A stretch of 64,000 nucleotides of DNA from DATAEE01 sp036258175 (GTDB taxonomy: Bacteria; Acidobacteriota; Vicinamibacteria; Vicinamibacterales; 2-12-FULL-66-21), in assembly GCA_036258175.1 (NCBI GenBank), contig DATAEE010000300.1, positions 62,001-126,000 of the forward strand, written 5' to 3'. The translations under genes and the position numbers were made by a program. This document shows positions 1 to 7,524 of this stretch, piece by piece. Positions within the stretch are counted from its first letter, which is position 1. Each line of letters opens with the position of its first letter. The notes beneath the pieces are model-generated. The model was not told where the DNA came from and did no database searches. It saw only the letters and a list, made by a program, of their open reading frames with translations.

Positions 1-107
1 TTCGGCACGAAGTGGCCGATGAGGTCGGATGACGGCGAGTGGGAATCGTGCTGGGCGGAGGCGGGAACGGCGATCAGAAGGATGAGGGCAAAGCTGCTAC
101 AGCGCAT
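1..107 (-). CDS. Secreted protein of unknown function, 5' fragment
   Basis: Only the first 35 or so codons lie in the window; the gene runs off the left edge. The product opens with a clear Sec signal peptide (MRCSSFALILLIAVPASA, then QHDSH), so it is exported. The mature start is His/Ser rich. A TATACT -10 box at 114-119 ends 6 nt before the ATG and there is no Shine-Dalgarno sequence, which suggests a leaderless mRNA. I do not recognise the family from this fragment. Confidence 0.6.
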   Translation of the reverse strand, partial: MRCSSFALILLIAVPASAQHDSHSPSSDLIGHFVP

Positions 108-113
108 GGGCCG

Positions 114-119
114 AGTATA
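114..119 (-). promoter_or_regulatory. -10 box TATACT, 6 nt before ATG at 107
   Basis: The hexamer TATACT on the minus strand is followed by six bases and then ATG. At that distance transcription would begin at or next to the start codon. Confidence 0.5.
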
Positions 120-138
120 GCGCCGCGCGACACCAGCA

Positions 139-1578
139 TCACCGCACAAATCCAGGCGGGCGAATGTTCGCGACGCAGGATGTCTCGAGGCCCGCGACGC
201 TGCCGCGCTCGATGAAATCGGCCTGCACACGTCTCAGGCACTCCTCGCCCGCCATGCCGCCGAATCCGTGCGCGCCGGCTGGAACCACGATGTGCAGACT
301 GTTCTTCAGCCGCGCCGCGACGTCGGCGCCAGCATCTGCGGGCGTGACCGGATCGAGTGCGCCGGAGAGCAGCAATACCGGCGCGTCGGAAACGACCGGC
401 TCGTGAAAGTCATCCGGCACACCGCCGGCGGCCCAGCGTCCGCACGCGGCGCGCTGCTCGCGGAACCGGTAATCGCCGAGGAACGTCCCGGCCGCCTCGT
501 GTGAGGCCTCCGCCGGATCGATGCCAGGAAGATCTTCGGCGCACGTGACGCTCAGGTAGAGACCGATACTCCCCGGCGTCATCGTGTCGCGCCGGCGCGC
601 GATCGCCGCTTCCGCCAGCGGCCGCCAGTCACCGGATGCGGCCCGGTGGATTAGGTCCGGAATCCGTCGCGCCGACACAGGCGAGTACAGCATCCAGCGC
701 ACCACCTCGCCCACCATGTCTCCTGGCAGCGACACGTTGACGGTCTCGCCCGACTCGCGATCGCGTACCGTGACGTCGATCGCTCCGCGCTTCGCCCGCT
801 CGAAGACGGCAACCGCCTCGGCCCGCAGCTGCGGGAATGCGCTGCGGCATTCGGGCGTTCGTTCGCACTCGGCCAGCAGGCCGTCCAGCGCCGTCTGCGC
901 GTCACGCGGAAATGTGATTGGAATGCGATCCGCGAGCGGTGAGACGCCGAGCAGAATGGCGGTACGGACGCGGCGGGGATGCCGGCGCAGGAACACTTGC
1001 GCCATGCGCGTGCCGTACGACGCGCCCGCGAGATTCACGCGGTCATATCCGAGCGCCTCGATCACCTCGGCGACGTCGTCGACGGCGATCGTCGTCGTGT
1101 ACAAACCAAGGGTCGCCTGGGTAGAGAGCCCCGTCCGACAGGTCTCGACCGCTTCCGGCGGCATGAACGCGCGGGTAAAGCGAGCGACGCCTGTGCCGGG
1201 ATACAGATTGCACGTGAGCTGATGCGATCCGCCGGTGCCGCGCTGATCGATCAGGATGATGTCCCGCGAACGCCGGGCGCCGCCGAGCGTCGCCGCGACG
1301 TACCCGGCGTTGCCGACGGCCGAGTCTCCGGGCCCGCCTGCGAAAAAGACGATCGGATCAGGCGCTGGCCGCGCAGTGGCCGGCAGGACGACTACGCGAA
1401 GACCGATCCGGCGCCCTTGCCGCGCCGCCCGATCCTCGAAGACTTCGTAGGTTCCGCAGCGCGCGTCCCCTTTGATCTGATCGAGCGCGCACGGCTTCAA
1501 CCAGCCGGGTCGCGTCGACGACTCCGGGCGCGCGCACGCCGCGAGCGTTAGAAGGACAACCGCTAGGGAACGCCGCAT
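139..1578 (-). CDS. Lipoprotein alpha/beta hydrolase (tripeptidyl-aminopeptidase-like)
   Basis: 479 aa. The start at 1578 gives a lipoprotein signal (MRRSLAVVLLTLAAC, lipobox LAAC), so it is likely membrane-anchored. The alpha/beta hydrolase fold shows an oxyanion segment FFAGGPGDSA, then IDQRGTGGS, and a nucleophile elbow GASYGTRMAQ (Ser). The C-terminal part has LLLSGALDPVTP (acid) and a terminal PAGAHGFGG (His), the layout of the TAP-like C-terminal domain in secreted prolyl/tripeptidyl aminopeptidases. It probably releases N-terminal peptides or hydrolyses esters outside the cytoplasm. A longer reading from 1821 has no signal peptide and would cross the divergent promoter, so I rejected it. 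It is divergent from the gene at 1619. Confidence 0.85.
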   Translation of the reverse strand: MRRSLAVVLLTLAACARPESSTRPGWLKPCALDQIKGDARCGTYEVFEDRAARQGRRIGLRVVVLPATARPAPDPIVFFAGGPGDSAVGNAGYVAATLGGARRSRDIILIDQRGTGGSHQLTCNLYPGTGVARFTRAFMPPEAVETCRTGLSTQATLGLYTTTIAVDDVAEVIEALGYDRVNLAGASYGTRMAQVFLRRHPRRVRTAILLGVSPLADRIPITFPRDAQTALDGLLAECERTPECRSAFPQLRAEAVAVFERAKRGAIDVTVRDRESGETVNVSLPGDMVGEVVRWMLYSPVSARRIPDLIHRAASGDWRPLAEAAIARRRDTMTPGSIGLYLSVTCAEDLPGIDPAEASHEAAGTFLGDYRFREQRAACGRWAAGGVPDDFHEPVVSDAPVLLLSGALDPVTPADAGADVAARLKNSLHIVVPAGAHGFGGMAGEECLRRVQADFIERGSVAGLETSCVANIRPPGFVR

Positions 1579-1585
1579 GCGACCT

Positions 1586-1591
1586 AGACTA
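1586..1591 (-). promoter_or_regulatory. -10 box TAGTCT, 7 nt before ATG at 1578
   Basis: TAGTCT on the minus strand ends exactly 7 nt before the ATG, with no ribosome-binding site. It overlaps the rightward -10 box at 1590-1595, so the two divergent promoters share bases. Confidence 0.45.
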
Positions 1592-1595
1592 CACT
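1590..1595 (+). promoter_or_regulatory. -10 box TACACT for the VPS10-type gene at 1619
   Basis: TACACT is followed by a short leader containing GGAG (1606-1609), which is 9 nt before the TTG at 1619. The short leader and good spacing favour that start over the ATG at 1577 or 1610. Confidence 0.35.
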
Positions 1596-1618
1596 CTGCC
1601 AACTTGGAGATGCTGATC

Positions 1619-4540
1619 TTGAAACGATTTCTCTGCGCCTTTGCGATGGTCCTCGTGTCGTCCCCAACCCCCCGAACCCAGAGCCCCAAGCCCCAAGCCC
1701 CAGGCCCTTCAATTAAGACGTCGGAGTTGAACGAGATGCGCTGGCGCATGATCGGCCCGCATCGCGGCGGACGTGGCAAGGCGGCCGTCGGAATTCCCGA
1801 CCGTCCCAACGTCTTCTTCATCGGCTTTCACAACGGCGGCGTCTGGAAGACGACCGACTACGGGCGCACCTGGACGCCGATTTTCGACGATCAACCCACG
1901 GGATCGATCGGTGCGATCGCGATCGCACCGTCGAACCCGGACATCCTTTATGTCGGCAGCGGCGAGGGCAATCAGCGGCCGGACCTCGCGACCGGAGACG
2001 GCATCTATCGCTCGAGCGACGGCGGCAGGACGTGGACCCACTACGGCCTCCGCGACGCGCAGCAGATCCCCCAGATCATCGTCGATCCGCGCAACCCCGA
2101 TCGGATCTTCGTCGCGGCGCTCGGTCACCCGTACGGAGCAAATCCCGAGCGTGGCGTGTTCCGGTCGACCGACGGCGGCCGGTCGTTCGAGAAAGTTCTC
2201 TACAAGGACGAGAACACCGGCGCCGCCGACGTTGCGTTCGATCCGAAGAATCCGGACGTCGTGTATGCAGCGCTGTGGGAGTCGCGTCAGGCACCGTGGG
2301 AGAACGGCGTCTTCACCGGACCTGGCAGTGGTCTTTACAAGTCGATCGATGGCGGGTCGACGTGGCGCCCCATCGGCAGCGGTATGCCGTCAGGTGCCGA
2401 CGGGCTGGGCCGCATCGGACTCGGGGTCTGCGACGCGGAGCCTTCACGCATGTACGCGATCATCGCGTCGCCGCCCAAGCTCGGTGGCGTCTATCGTTCG
2501 GACGATGCCGGCGAGAACTGGCGGCGCGTCAACGACGACAACCGGTTATGGGGGCGCGAAGGAGACTTTCACGAAATCAAGCCGGACCCGACGAACTGCG
2601 ATGTCCTGTACGTGGCAAACATCGCGTCGTGGAAGTCGACGGACGGCGGCAAGACGTTTACGGATTTGCGAGGCGCACCAGGCGGAGACGACTATCAGCG
2701 CATCTGGATCAACCCGAAGAACACCGGCATCATCATCATGATCGCGGACCAGGGCGCCGTCGTCACCGTCAACGGCGGCGAAACGTGGAGCTCCTGGTAC
2801 AACCAGCCGACCGCGCAGTTCTACCACGTCAGCACCGACAACGCGTTTCCCTACCGAGTCTGCGGCGGCCAGCAGGAAAGCGGGTCTGCCTGCGTCTCGA
2901 GTCGCGGCGACGATGGCCAGGTGACGTTCCGCGAGTGGCACCCGGTCGGCGTCGAGGAATACGGCTACGTCGCCGCCGACCCGCTCGATCCCGACATCGT
3001 CTACGGGGGCAAGGTCTCGCGCTACGACCGGCGGACCGGCCAGGTCCAGAACGTCAGCCCCTGGCCGCCGGGATCGACCAGCGCCGCTCTGCCGGGCGGT
3101 TACCGCGTCATCCGCACGATGCCGGTGCTGTTCTCGCCGATCGATCCGAAAACTCTGTACTTCGCGTCGAACGTCGTCTGGAAAACGACGACCGGGGGAA
3201 AGCACTGGACGCAGATCAGTCCCGACCTGACTCGCGAAACCTGGGAAGTGCCCGCGAACGTCGGCAAGTACAAGGGCACCGAACCCGCGAAGCCCTCCCG
3301 GCGCGGCGTCGTCTATACCATCGCGCCGTCACCGCTCGACATCAATCGCATCTGGGCCGGCACCGACGATGGATTGATGCACGTCACGACCGACGGCGGC
3401 AAGACGTGGAACGACGTGACGCCGACGGAGCTCAAGCCGTGGGCGAAGGTGTCGCTCATGGAGGCGTCACATTTCGACGCCCGCACGGCATACGCCGCGA
3501 TCAATACCTTCCGGCTCGACGATCTGAAGCCGCATATCTATCGCACGCGCGACGGCGGCGAGAGCTGGACGCGCATCGTCAACGGTATTCCGGACGGGGG
3601 CATCGTCAACGCCGTCCGCGAGGATCCGAAACGGCGCGGGCTGCTTTTCGCCGGGACCGAGCAGGCGGTCTACGTGTCGTTCGATGACGGAGAGAACTGG
3701 CAGTCGCTCCGGCTGAACATGCCCGCCACGTCCATCCGCGATCTGGTCATCAAAGATGATGACCTCGTCGTCGGCACACACGGCCGATCGTTCTGGATTC
3801 TGGACGACATGAGTCCGCTGCGAGAGTTGACCGCGTCGAGCTCGTCGAAGGTGGAACCGCATCTCTTCACGCCCGTGCAGGCCTGGCGCGTGCGCTGGAA
3901 CAAGAACACCGACACGCCGCTGCCGCCCGACGAGCCGGCGGGCCAGAACCCGCCTGACGGCGCGATCATCAATTACTGGCTGCCGGCAGATACTCGCGAA
4001 GTCGTGCTCGAGATTCTCGATGCGAAAGGATCCAGCGTCCGCAGGTACGCGTCGGGTGATGCGTTGTTTGATCCGGAAGCGGAACGCGTGAACTTTCCGC
4101 GGTACTGGATTCGACCGCCGCAGAAGCTCTCAGCGGAGCGCGGCCTCCATCGCTTCGTCTGGGACGTGCACTACGCGCCGCCGCGAACGACGCAATTCAG
4201 CTATCCAATCGCCGCGATTCATCGAAATACAGCGCGGCAGCCGCAGGGGCCGTGGGCGCCGCCAGGCGCCTATACCGTTCGTCTGACGGTGGACGGCGCC
4301 GCGCAAAGCCGGCCCCTGATCGTGAAGATGGATCCGCGGGTGAAGATGTCCGCGCTGGATCTGAATCGACAGTTCACGCTGTCGAAGCAACTCTACGACG
4401 CGATAAACGGCCTGGACGAGTCGCAGGGACAGCGGCGCGGTCAGTTGCTGCAGCTCTACGGGATCGTGCAGGGTGCGGACGTCGCGCCCACGTCTCAGGT
4501 CGAAGCCGCAGCCAAGGCGCTGCTGAGCACGAAGCAGTGA
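1619..4540 (+). CDS. VPS10/sortilin-like BNR-repeat exported protein
   Basis: About 973 aa from TTG 1619 (GGAG at 9 nt); ATG 1610 is the alternative. The N-terminus LKRFLCAFAMVLVSS looks like a signal peptide. The body is a run of BNR/Asp-box units (SSDGGRTWTHYG, STDGGRSFEK, SIDGGSTWRP, TTDGGKTWND, TRDGGESWTR, FDDGENWQSL), which fold as one or more beta-propellers as in VPS10/sortilin and xyloglucanase-type proteins. The C-terminal 200 residues include GTHGRSFWILDDMSPL and a beta-rich tail typical of this acidobacterial family, usually labelled glycosyl hydrolase. No catalytic residues can be assigned, so a binding role is equally likely. It is a paralogue of the protein at 13491. A heptamer tandem repeat (about 1667-1708) encodes the Pro-rich stretch after the signal peptide. 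Confidence 0.85.
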   Translation: MKRFLCAFAMVLVSSPTPRTQSPKPQAPGPSIKTSELNEMRWRMIGPHRGGRGKAAVGIPDRPNVFFIGFHNGGVWKTTDYGRTWTPIFDDQPTGSIGAIAIAPSNPDILYVGSGEGNQRPDLATGDGIYRSSDGGRTWTHYGLRDAQQIPQIIVDPRNPDRIFVAALGHPYGANPERGVFRSTDGGRSFEKVLYKDENTGAADVAFDPKNPDVVYAALWESRQAPWENGVFTGPGSGLYKSIDGGSTWRPIGSGMPSGADGLGRIGLGVCDAEPSRMYAIIASPPKLGGVYRSDDAGENWRRVNDDNRLWGREGDFHEIKPDPTNCDVLYVANIASWKSTDGGKTFTDLRGAPGGDDYQRIWINPKNTGIIIMIADQGAVVTVNGGETWSSWYNQPTAQFYHVSTDNAFPYRVCGGQQESGSACVSSRGDDGQVTFREWHPVGVEEYGYVAADPLDPDIVYGGKVSRYDRRTGQVQNVSPWPPGSTSAALPGGYRVIRTMPVLFSPIDPKTLYFASNVVWKTTTGGKHWTQISPDLTRETWEVPANVGKYKGTEPAKPSRRGVVYTIAPSPLDINRIWAGTDDGLMHVTTDGGKTWNDVTPTELKPWAKVSLMEASHFDARTAYAAINTFRLDDLKPHIYRTRDGGESWTRIVNGIPDGGIVNAVREDPKRRGLLFAGTEQAVYVSFDDGENWQSLRLNMPATSIRDLVIKDDDLVVGTHGRSFWILDDMSPLRELTASSSSKVEPHLFTPVQAWRVRWNKNTDTPLPPDEPAGQNPPDGAIINYWLPADTREVVLEILDAKGSSVRRYASGDALFDPEAERVNFPRYWIRPPQKLSAERGLHRFVWDVHYAPPRTTQFSYPIAAIHRNTARQPQGPWAPPGAYTVRLTVDGAAQSRPLIVKMDPRVKMSALDLNRQFTLSKQLYDAINGLDESQGQRRGQLLQLYGIVQGADVAPTSQVEAAAKALLSTKQ
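1667..1708 (+). repeat. Degenerate heptamer repeat (AGCCCCA)n inside coding start
   Basis: AGCCCCA-like units recur at 7-nt spacing just after the signal peptide. They are translated as a Ser/Pro/Gln-rich linker (QSPKPQAPGPS). The same class of repeat occurs near 20800-20881, 33768-33799 and 60284-60318. Confidence 0.55.
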
Positions 4541-4550
4541 CGAGGTGCGC

Positions 4551-5321
4551 CTAACGCCGGCGCAGAAATTTCAGGCCGGACCACGTCTGATCAATCGCGC
4601 AGACTTTCACGTCGACGAGGCCGGTGGGAAGGATTACTTCTCGCAGCACGTCTTCGGTCAGGTCGCTCGGCACGCCTGACGTTTTCTTGGGCCACGCGAT
4701 CCACAGTCCGCCTGGCCCGGCGAGCTTCGCGTTCCGCGCGAGATTGCCCGCGAGCGCCTGTCGCGAGGTCGTGAACCAGACGACGAGATCGACGCGCGCC
4801 TTCGGCGCGCGAACCAGCTTCGCGCCGGCGGGAAGGTCGCCCAGCGTCTTCTGAAAATCATCCGGCGCGCCGATGAGGCCTGCGGTCGACGCCGGTTTGA
4901 TCCCGAGTTTCTGTGGAAGCGGCGTGCCGGAGTAGCCCGCCGGCCGGCTCGGCAGGATCGGCGCCGCGGGCGGGCGGGCGATCGCGCGCTTCAGCGCGCC
5001 TCCGATCCGCTCCCAGGACGTGAACACGGCGTCGGGCAGCTCACGGCGCGCCTTCTCGACCTTCTCCTTCTCGCCGTTCACGAATACGAGCGGCACACTG
5101 CGTGTGGCCTTTCGTATGCGGATCGACTTCGCGATCTCGCGTCCCTGGGCCGGCAAGCGCGAGAGGTCGATGACGAAGGCATCGGGGGGCCGCTCGGCGG
5201 CGCGCCTCATCGAGGCGGGCGTCGTCGGCTCGAACGCGATGTCGAAGCCGGTCTCGCGCAGCCGCTCCGCGCGCTCGCGTCCTTCAGCGGTGTTCCAGTG
5301 GATGAGGATCACGCGCGGCAC
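4551..5321 (-). CDS. Receiver-like domain plus DUF3052 protein
   Basis: 256 aa from GTG 5321. Residues 1 to about 105 resemble a response-regulator receiver fold (VILIHWN, FVIDLSRLP, PLVFVNGE) but the acidic phosphorylation pocket is poorly conserved, so it may be a pseudo-receiver. Residues about 130-256 match the DUF3052 family: GYSGTPLPQKLGIKP at the start, LVVWFTTSR in the middle, GGLWIAWPKKTSG and VDVKVCAIDQTWSGLKF at the end. The function of DUF3052 is unknown to me. The start is set by a perfect TATAAT box ending 7 nt before the GTG. The gene converges on the VPS10-type gene, with 10 nt between stops. Confidence 0.75.
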   Translation of the reverse strand: MPRVILIHWNTAEGRERAERLRETGFDIAFEPTTPASMRRAAERPPDAFVIDLSRLPAQGREIAKSIRIRKATRSVPLVFVNGEKEKVEKARRELPDAVFTSWERIGGALKRAIARPPAAPILPSRPAGYSGTPLPQKLGIKPASTAGLIGAPDDFQKTLGDLPAGAKLVRAPKARVDLVVWFTTSRQALAGNLARNAKLAGPGGLWIAWPKKTSGVPSDLTEDVLREVILPTGLVDVKVCAIDQTWSGLKFLRRR

Positions 5322-5328
5322 GGCCGAA

Positions 5329-5334
5329 ATTATA
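5329..5334 (-). promoter_or_regulatory. -10 box TATAAT, 7 nt before GTG at 5321
   Basis: A perfect consensus TATAAT on the minus strand is followed by seven bases and then GTG. There is no Shine-Dalgarno sequence, so a leaderless transcript is likely. Confidence 0.6.
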
Positions 5335-5447
5335 CGAGGCTCCGCTGATCGTCGCCCGCGCGACTTGCGCGACGCTGCACATGTCCGTCGGCGGAACACC
5401 GCGCGGCACACAACGGAACACCACACCACCACAACTGAAATCGGCGA

Positions 5448-5651
5448 ATGGTGAAAACTCTACGCGCGGCGCGCGTTGATTTTTCCCCGAGGACGGCGGC
5501 GGTCGCCGTCTCGCCGGTGTCGGGTTCGACGGCGCGCGCGACCGTGACCCTGTCAGGTCTGGCCGGCGGCGGGCACAAGATCACGGCCACATACCTGGGC
5601 AACAGCACCTACAGGGGGACCACGGCGGGGGTCAATCAGACGGTGATTTAG
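5448..5651 (+). pseudogene. Relic of an Ig-like repeat protein C-terminus
   Basis: This sits in the 414-nt gap between 5321 and 5736. The frame reads ATVTLSGLAGGGHKITATYL, then GNSTYRGTTAGVNQTV and a stop at 5651. That is the closing part of a bacterial Ig-like repeat (consensus close to GTHTITATYSGDSNYAGS...QTV). The residues before it (about 5448-5516) do not look like protein of this family, and no start or promoter fits. I read it as the last half-repeat of a lost surface or adhesion gene. Confidence 0.5.
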
Positions 5652-5699
5652 TCAGCCCATCGTCAACCTCCCGTCAACCGGTTGAACCCAGGGCGGGGG

Positions 5700-5705
5700 T
5701 AGAAT
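5700..5705 (+). promoter_or_regulatory. -10 box TAGAAT for the TPR gene at 5736
   Basis: TAGAAT lies 30 nt before the ATG. The leader contains GGAGG at 5727-5731. No convincing -35 at 16-18 nt spacing is visible. Confidence 0.4.
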
Positions 5706-5735
5706 CCGTGTTTGATTTACAAGCACGGAGGCCCC

Positions 5736-7427
5736 ATGAAACGGCTGACGATCGCCCTGACTCTCCTCGTTCCGATGTCGGCGTTTGCGCAGACGCCGCC
5801 GCCGACGCATCAGCACTATGAAAAACCAGCCGGCTACGACGCTCCCGCGCCGCCCGGCATGCCGATCGCGCCGCGGCTCCTGAATCTCGGGCCCCACACC
5901 TTCAAGGTGTCGACGAGCTCCGAAGAGGCGCAGCGATTCATCAGCCAGGGCCTGAACCTCGCCTTCGGCTTCAACCACGCCGAGGCGGCGCGCGCCTTCG
6001 CCGAAGCGGCGCGGCTCGACCCCGAGCTGGCCATGGCGTACGCGGGGCACGCGCTCGTCCTCGGCCCGAACATCAACGCGCCGATGAACCCCGACGACGA
6101 GAAGAAGGCGTACGAGCTCGCGCAAAAGGCGGTCTCGTTGAAGGCGAAGGCGACGCCGCGCGAACAGGCCTACATCGACGCGATCGCGGCGCGCTATACC
6201 GGCCAGGCTGACGACCGGAAGAAGGCAGACCGCGCGTTCGCGGACGCGATGCGCCAGATGACGAAGGCCTTCCCCGACGATCTCGACGCCAGGACGATCT
6301 TTGCCGAGTCGCTGATGGATCTGCGGCCGTGGAACTATTGGACGCGCGACGGTGCGCCGTACGACGACACACACGAGATCCTCGGTGCGCTGAAGGACGT
6401 GCTCGCAAGAAACTCGAACCACCCTGGCGCTCTGCACTACTGGGTGCACGTCTGGGAGCCGACCGACACGCCGGAGCGTGCCGAGGCCGAGGCGGATCGA
6501 CTGCTGCCCGCGATGCCGGGCGTCGGCCACATGGTCCACATGCCGGCGCACATCTACATGCGCGTCGGCCGTCACGCCGACGTCGTCAAGTCGAACCAGA
6601 TGGCGGCGCTGGCCGACGAGGACTACATCTCGCAGTGCAAGGCGCAGGGCATTTACCCGCTCGCCTACTACCCGCACAACGTCCACTTCATCTGGATGGG
6701 GGCGACCGCCACGGGACAGAGCAAGCTGGCGATCGACTCAGCGAAGAAGGTGGCCGGCACGATTCCGAAAGAGGCGCTTGGCCAGGTGCCGATTCTGCAG
6801 GGGTTCGTCGTCGTTCCCTACTGGGCGCTCGTGCAGTTCAGCAAGTGGGACGAGATTCTCGCCGACAAGGGTCCGGCGCACGCCACGCCCTTCACCCGCG
6901 GCGCCTGGCGCTACGCGCGCGCGATGGCGCTCATCGGCAAGGGCCGTCTCGCCGAAGCGGACAAGGAGCTGGCGCTACTCAAGAAAATCGTCGCCGACCC
7001 ATCGCTGAAATCGCAGGTCACCTTCTCCAACAATACCGGGTACGCGATTCTGCGCATCGCTCCGGAGGTCATCGCCGGTGAGCTCGCCGCCCGGCGGCGG
7101 CAGTGGGACGCGGCGCTGCTCCACCTCGAACGCGGCGTGCGGTACGAAGACTCATTGATCTATCAGGAGCCCGCGGACTGGCACTCGCCCGTGCGCCACT
7201 CGCTCGGCGCGGTCCTGCTGAAAGCCGGCCGCCCGGACGAAGCGGAAGCCGTCTATTGGCAGGACCTGAAGATCAACGCCGAGAACGGCTGGTCGCTCCA
7301 CGGCCTGATGCTGGCGCTCGAGGCGCAGGGAAAGAAAGACGCCGCGGCGCTCGTCAGGAAGCGATTCGAAAAGGTGTGGAAGGACGCCGATTTTCCGCTG
7401 TCGCCCGTCAGAACGGGAACGCACTGA
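5736..7427 (+). CDS. Exported TPR-repeat protein
   Basis: 563 aa from ATG 5736, preceded by GGAGG at 4 nt. The Sec signal peptide is MKRLTIALTLLVPMSAFAQ. The mature protein is alpha-helical with tetratricopeptide-type repeats, for example AFNHAEAARAFAEAARLDPE-like spacing near residues 80-105 and KAGRPDEAEAVYWQDLKI near 490-510. A conserved centre has HYWVHVWEPTD and GHMVHMPAHIYMRVGRHAD, rich in His. The His cluster could bind metal, but that is inference. A likely role is a periplasmic scaffold or unknown enzyme. Its stop is 3 nt before the REP-type hairpin pair at 7430. Confidence 0.75.
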   Translation: MKRLTIALTLLVPMSAFAQTPPPTHQHYEKPAGYDAPAPPGMPIAPRLLNLGPHTFKVSTSSEEAQRFISQGLNLAFGFNHAEAARAFAEAARLDPELAMAYAGHALVLGPNINAPMNPDDEKKAYELAQKAVSLKAKATPREQAYIDAIAARYTGQADDRKKADRAFADAMRQMTKAFPDDLDARTIFAESLMDLRPWNYWTRDGAPYDDTHEILGALKDVLARNSNHPGALHYWVHVWEPTDTPERAEAEADRLLPAMPGVGHMVHMPAHIYMRVGRHADVVKSNQMAALADEDYISQCKAQGIYPLAYYPHNVHFIWMGATATGQSKLAIDSAKKVAGTIPKEALGQVPILQGFVVVPYWALVQFSKWDEILADKGPAHATPFTRGAWRYARAMALIGKGRLAEADKELALLKKIVADPSLKSQVTFSNNTGYAILRIAPEVIAGELAARRRQWDAALLHLERGVRYEDSLIYQEPADWHSPVRHSLGAVLLKAGRPDEAEAVYWQDLKINAENGWSLHGLMLALEAQGKKDAAALVRKRFEKVWKDADFPLSPVRTGTH

Positions 7428-7429
7428 AT

Positions 7430-7516
7430 GTAGGCCCGACCCTTTAGGTCGGGCGTGTTGGGGCTAGCCGAGCGTCTGGGTCATCCGGTCACGCCCGGCC
7501 TGAAGGCCGGGCCTAC
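7430..7516. repeat. REPIN-like inverted pair of GTAG-headed REP hairpins
   Basis: The left unit is GTAG (7430-7433), stem GCCCGACC, loop CTTTA, stem GGTCGGGC (to 7454). The right unit is its mirror: stem GCCCGGCC (7493-7500), loop TGAA, stem GGCCGGGC, then CTAC (7513-7516). A tetranucleotide head plus GC-rich hairpin, in facing pairs, is the hallmark of REP sequences mobilised by RAYT transposases. It fills the gap between two convergent stops and could also act as a bidirectional terminator. Confidence 0.7.
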
Positions 7517-7524
7517 CGTCCCCT

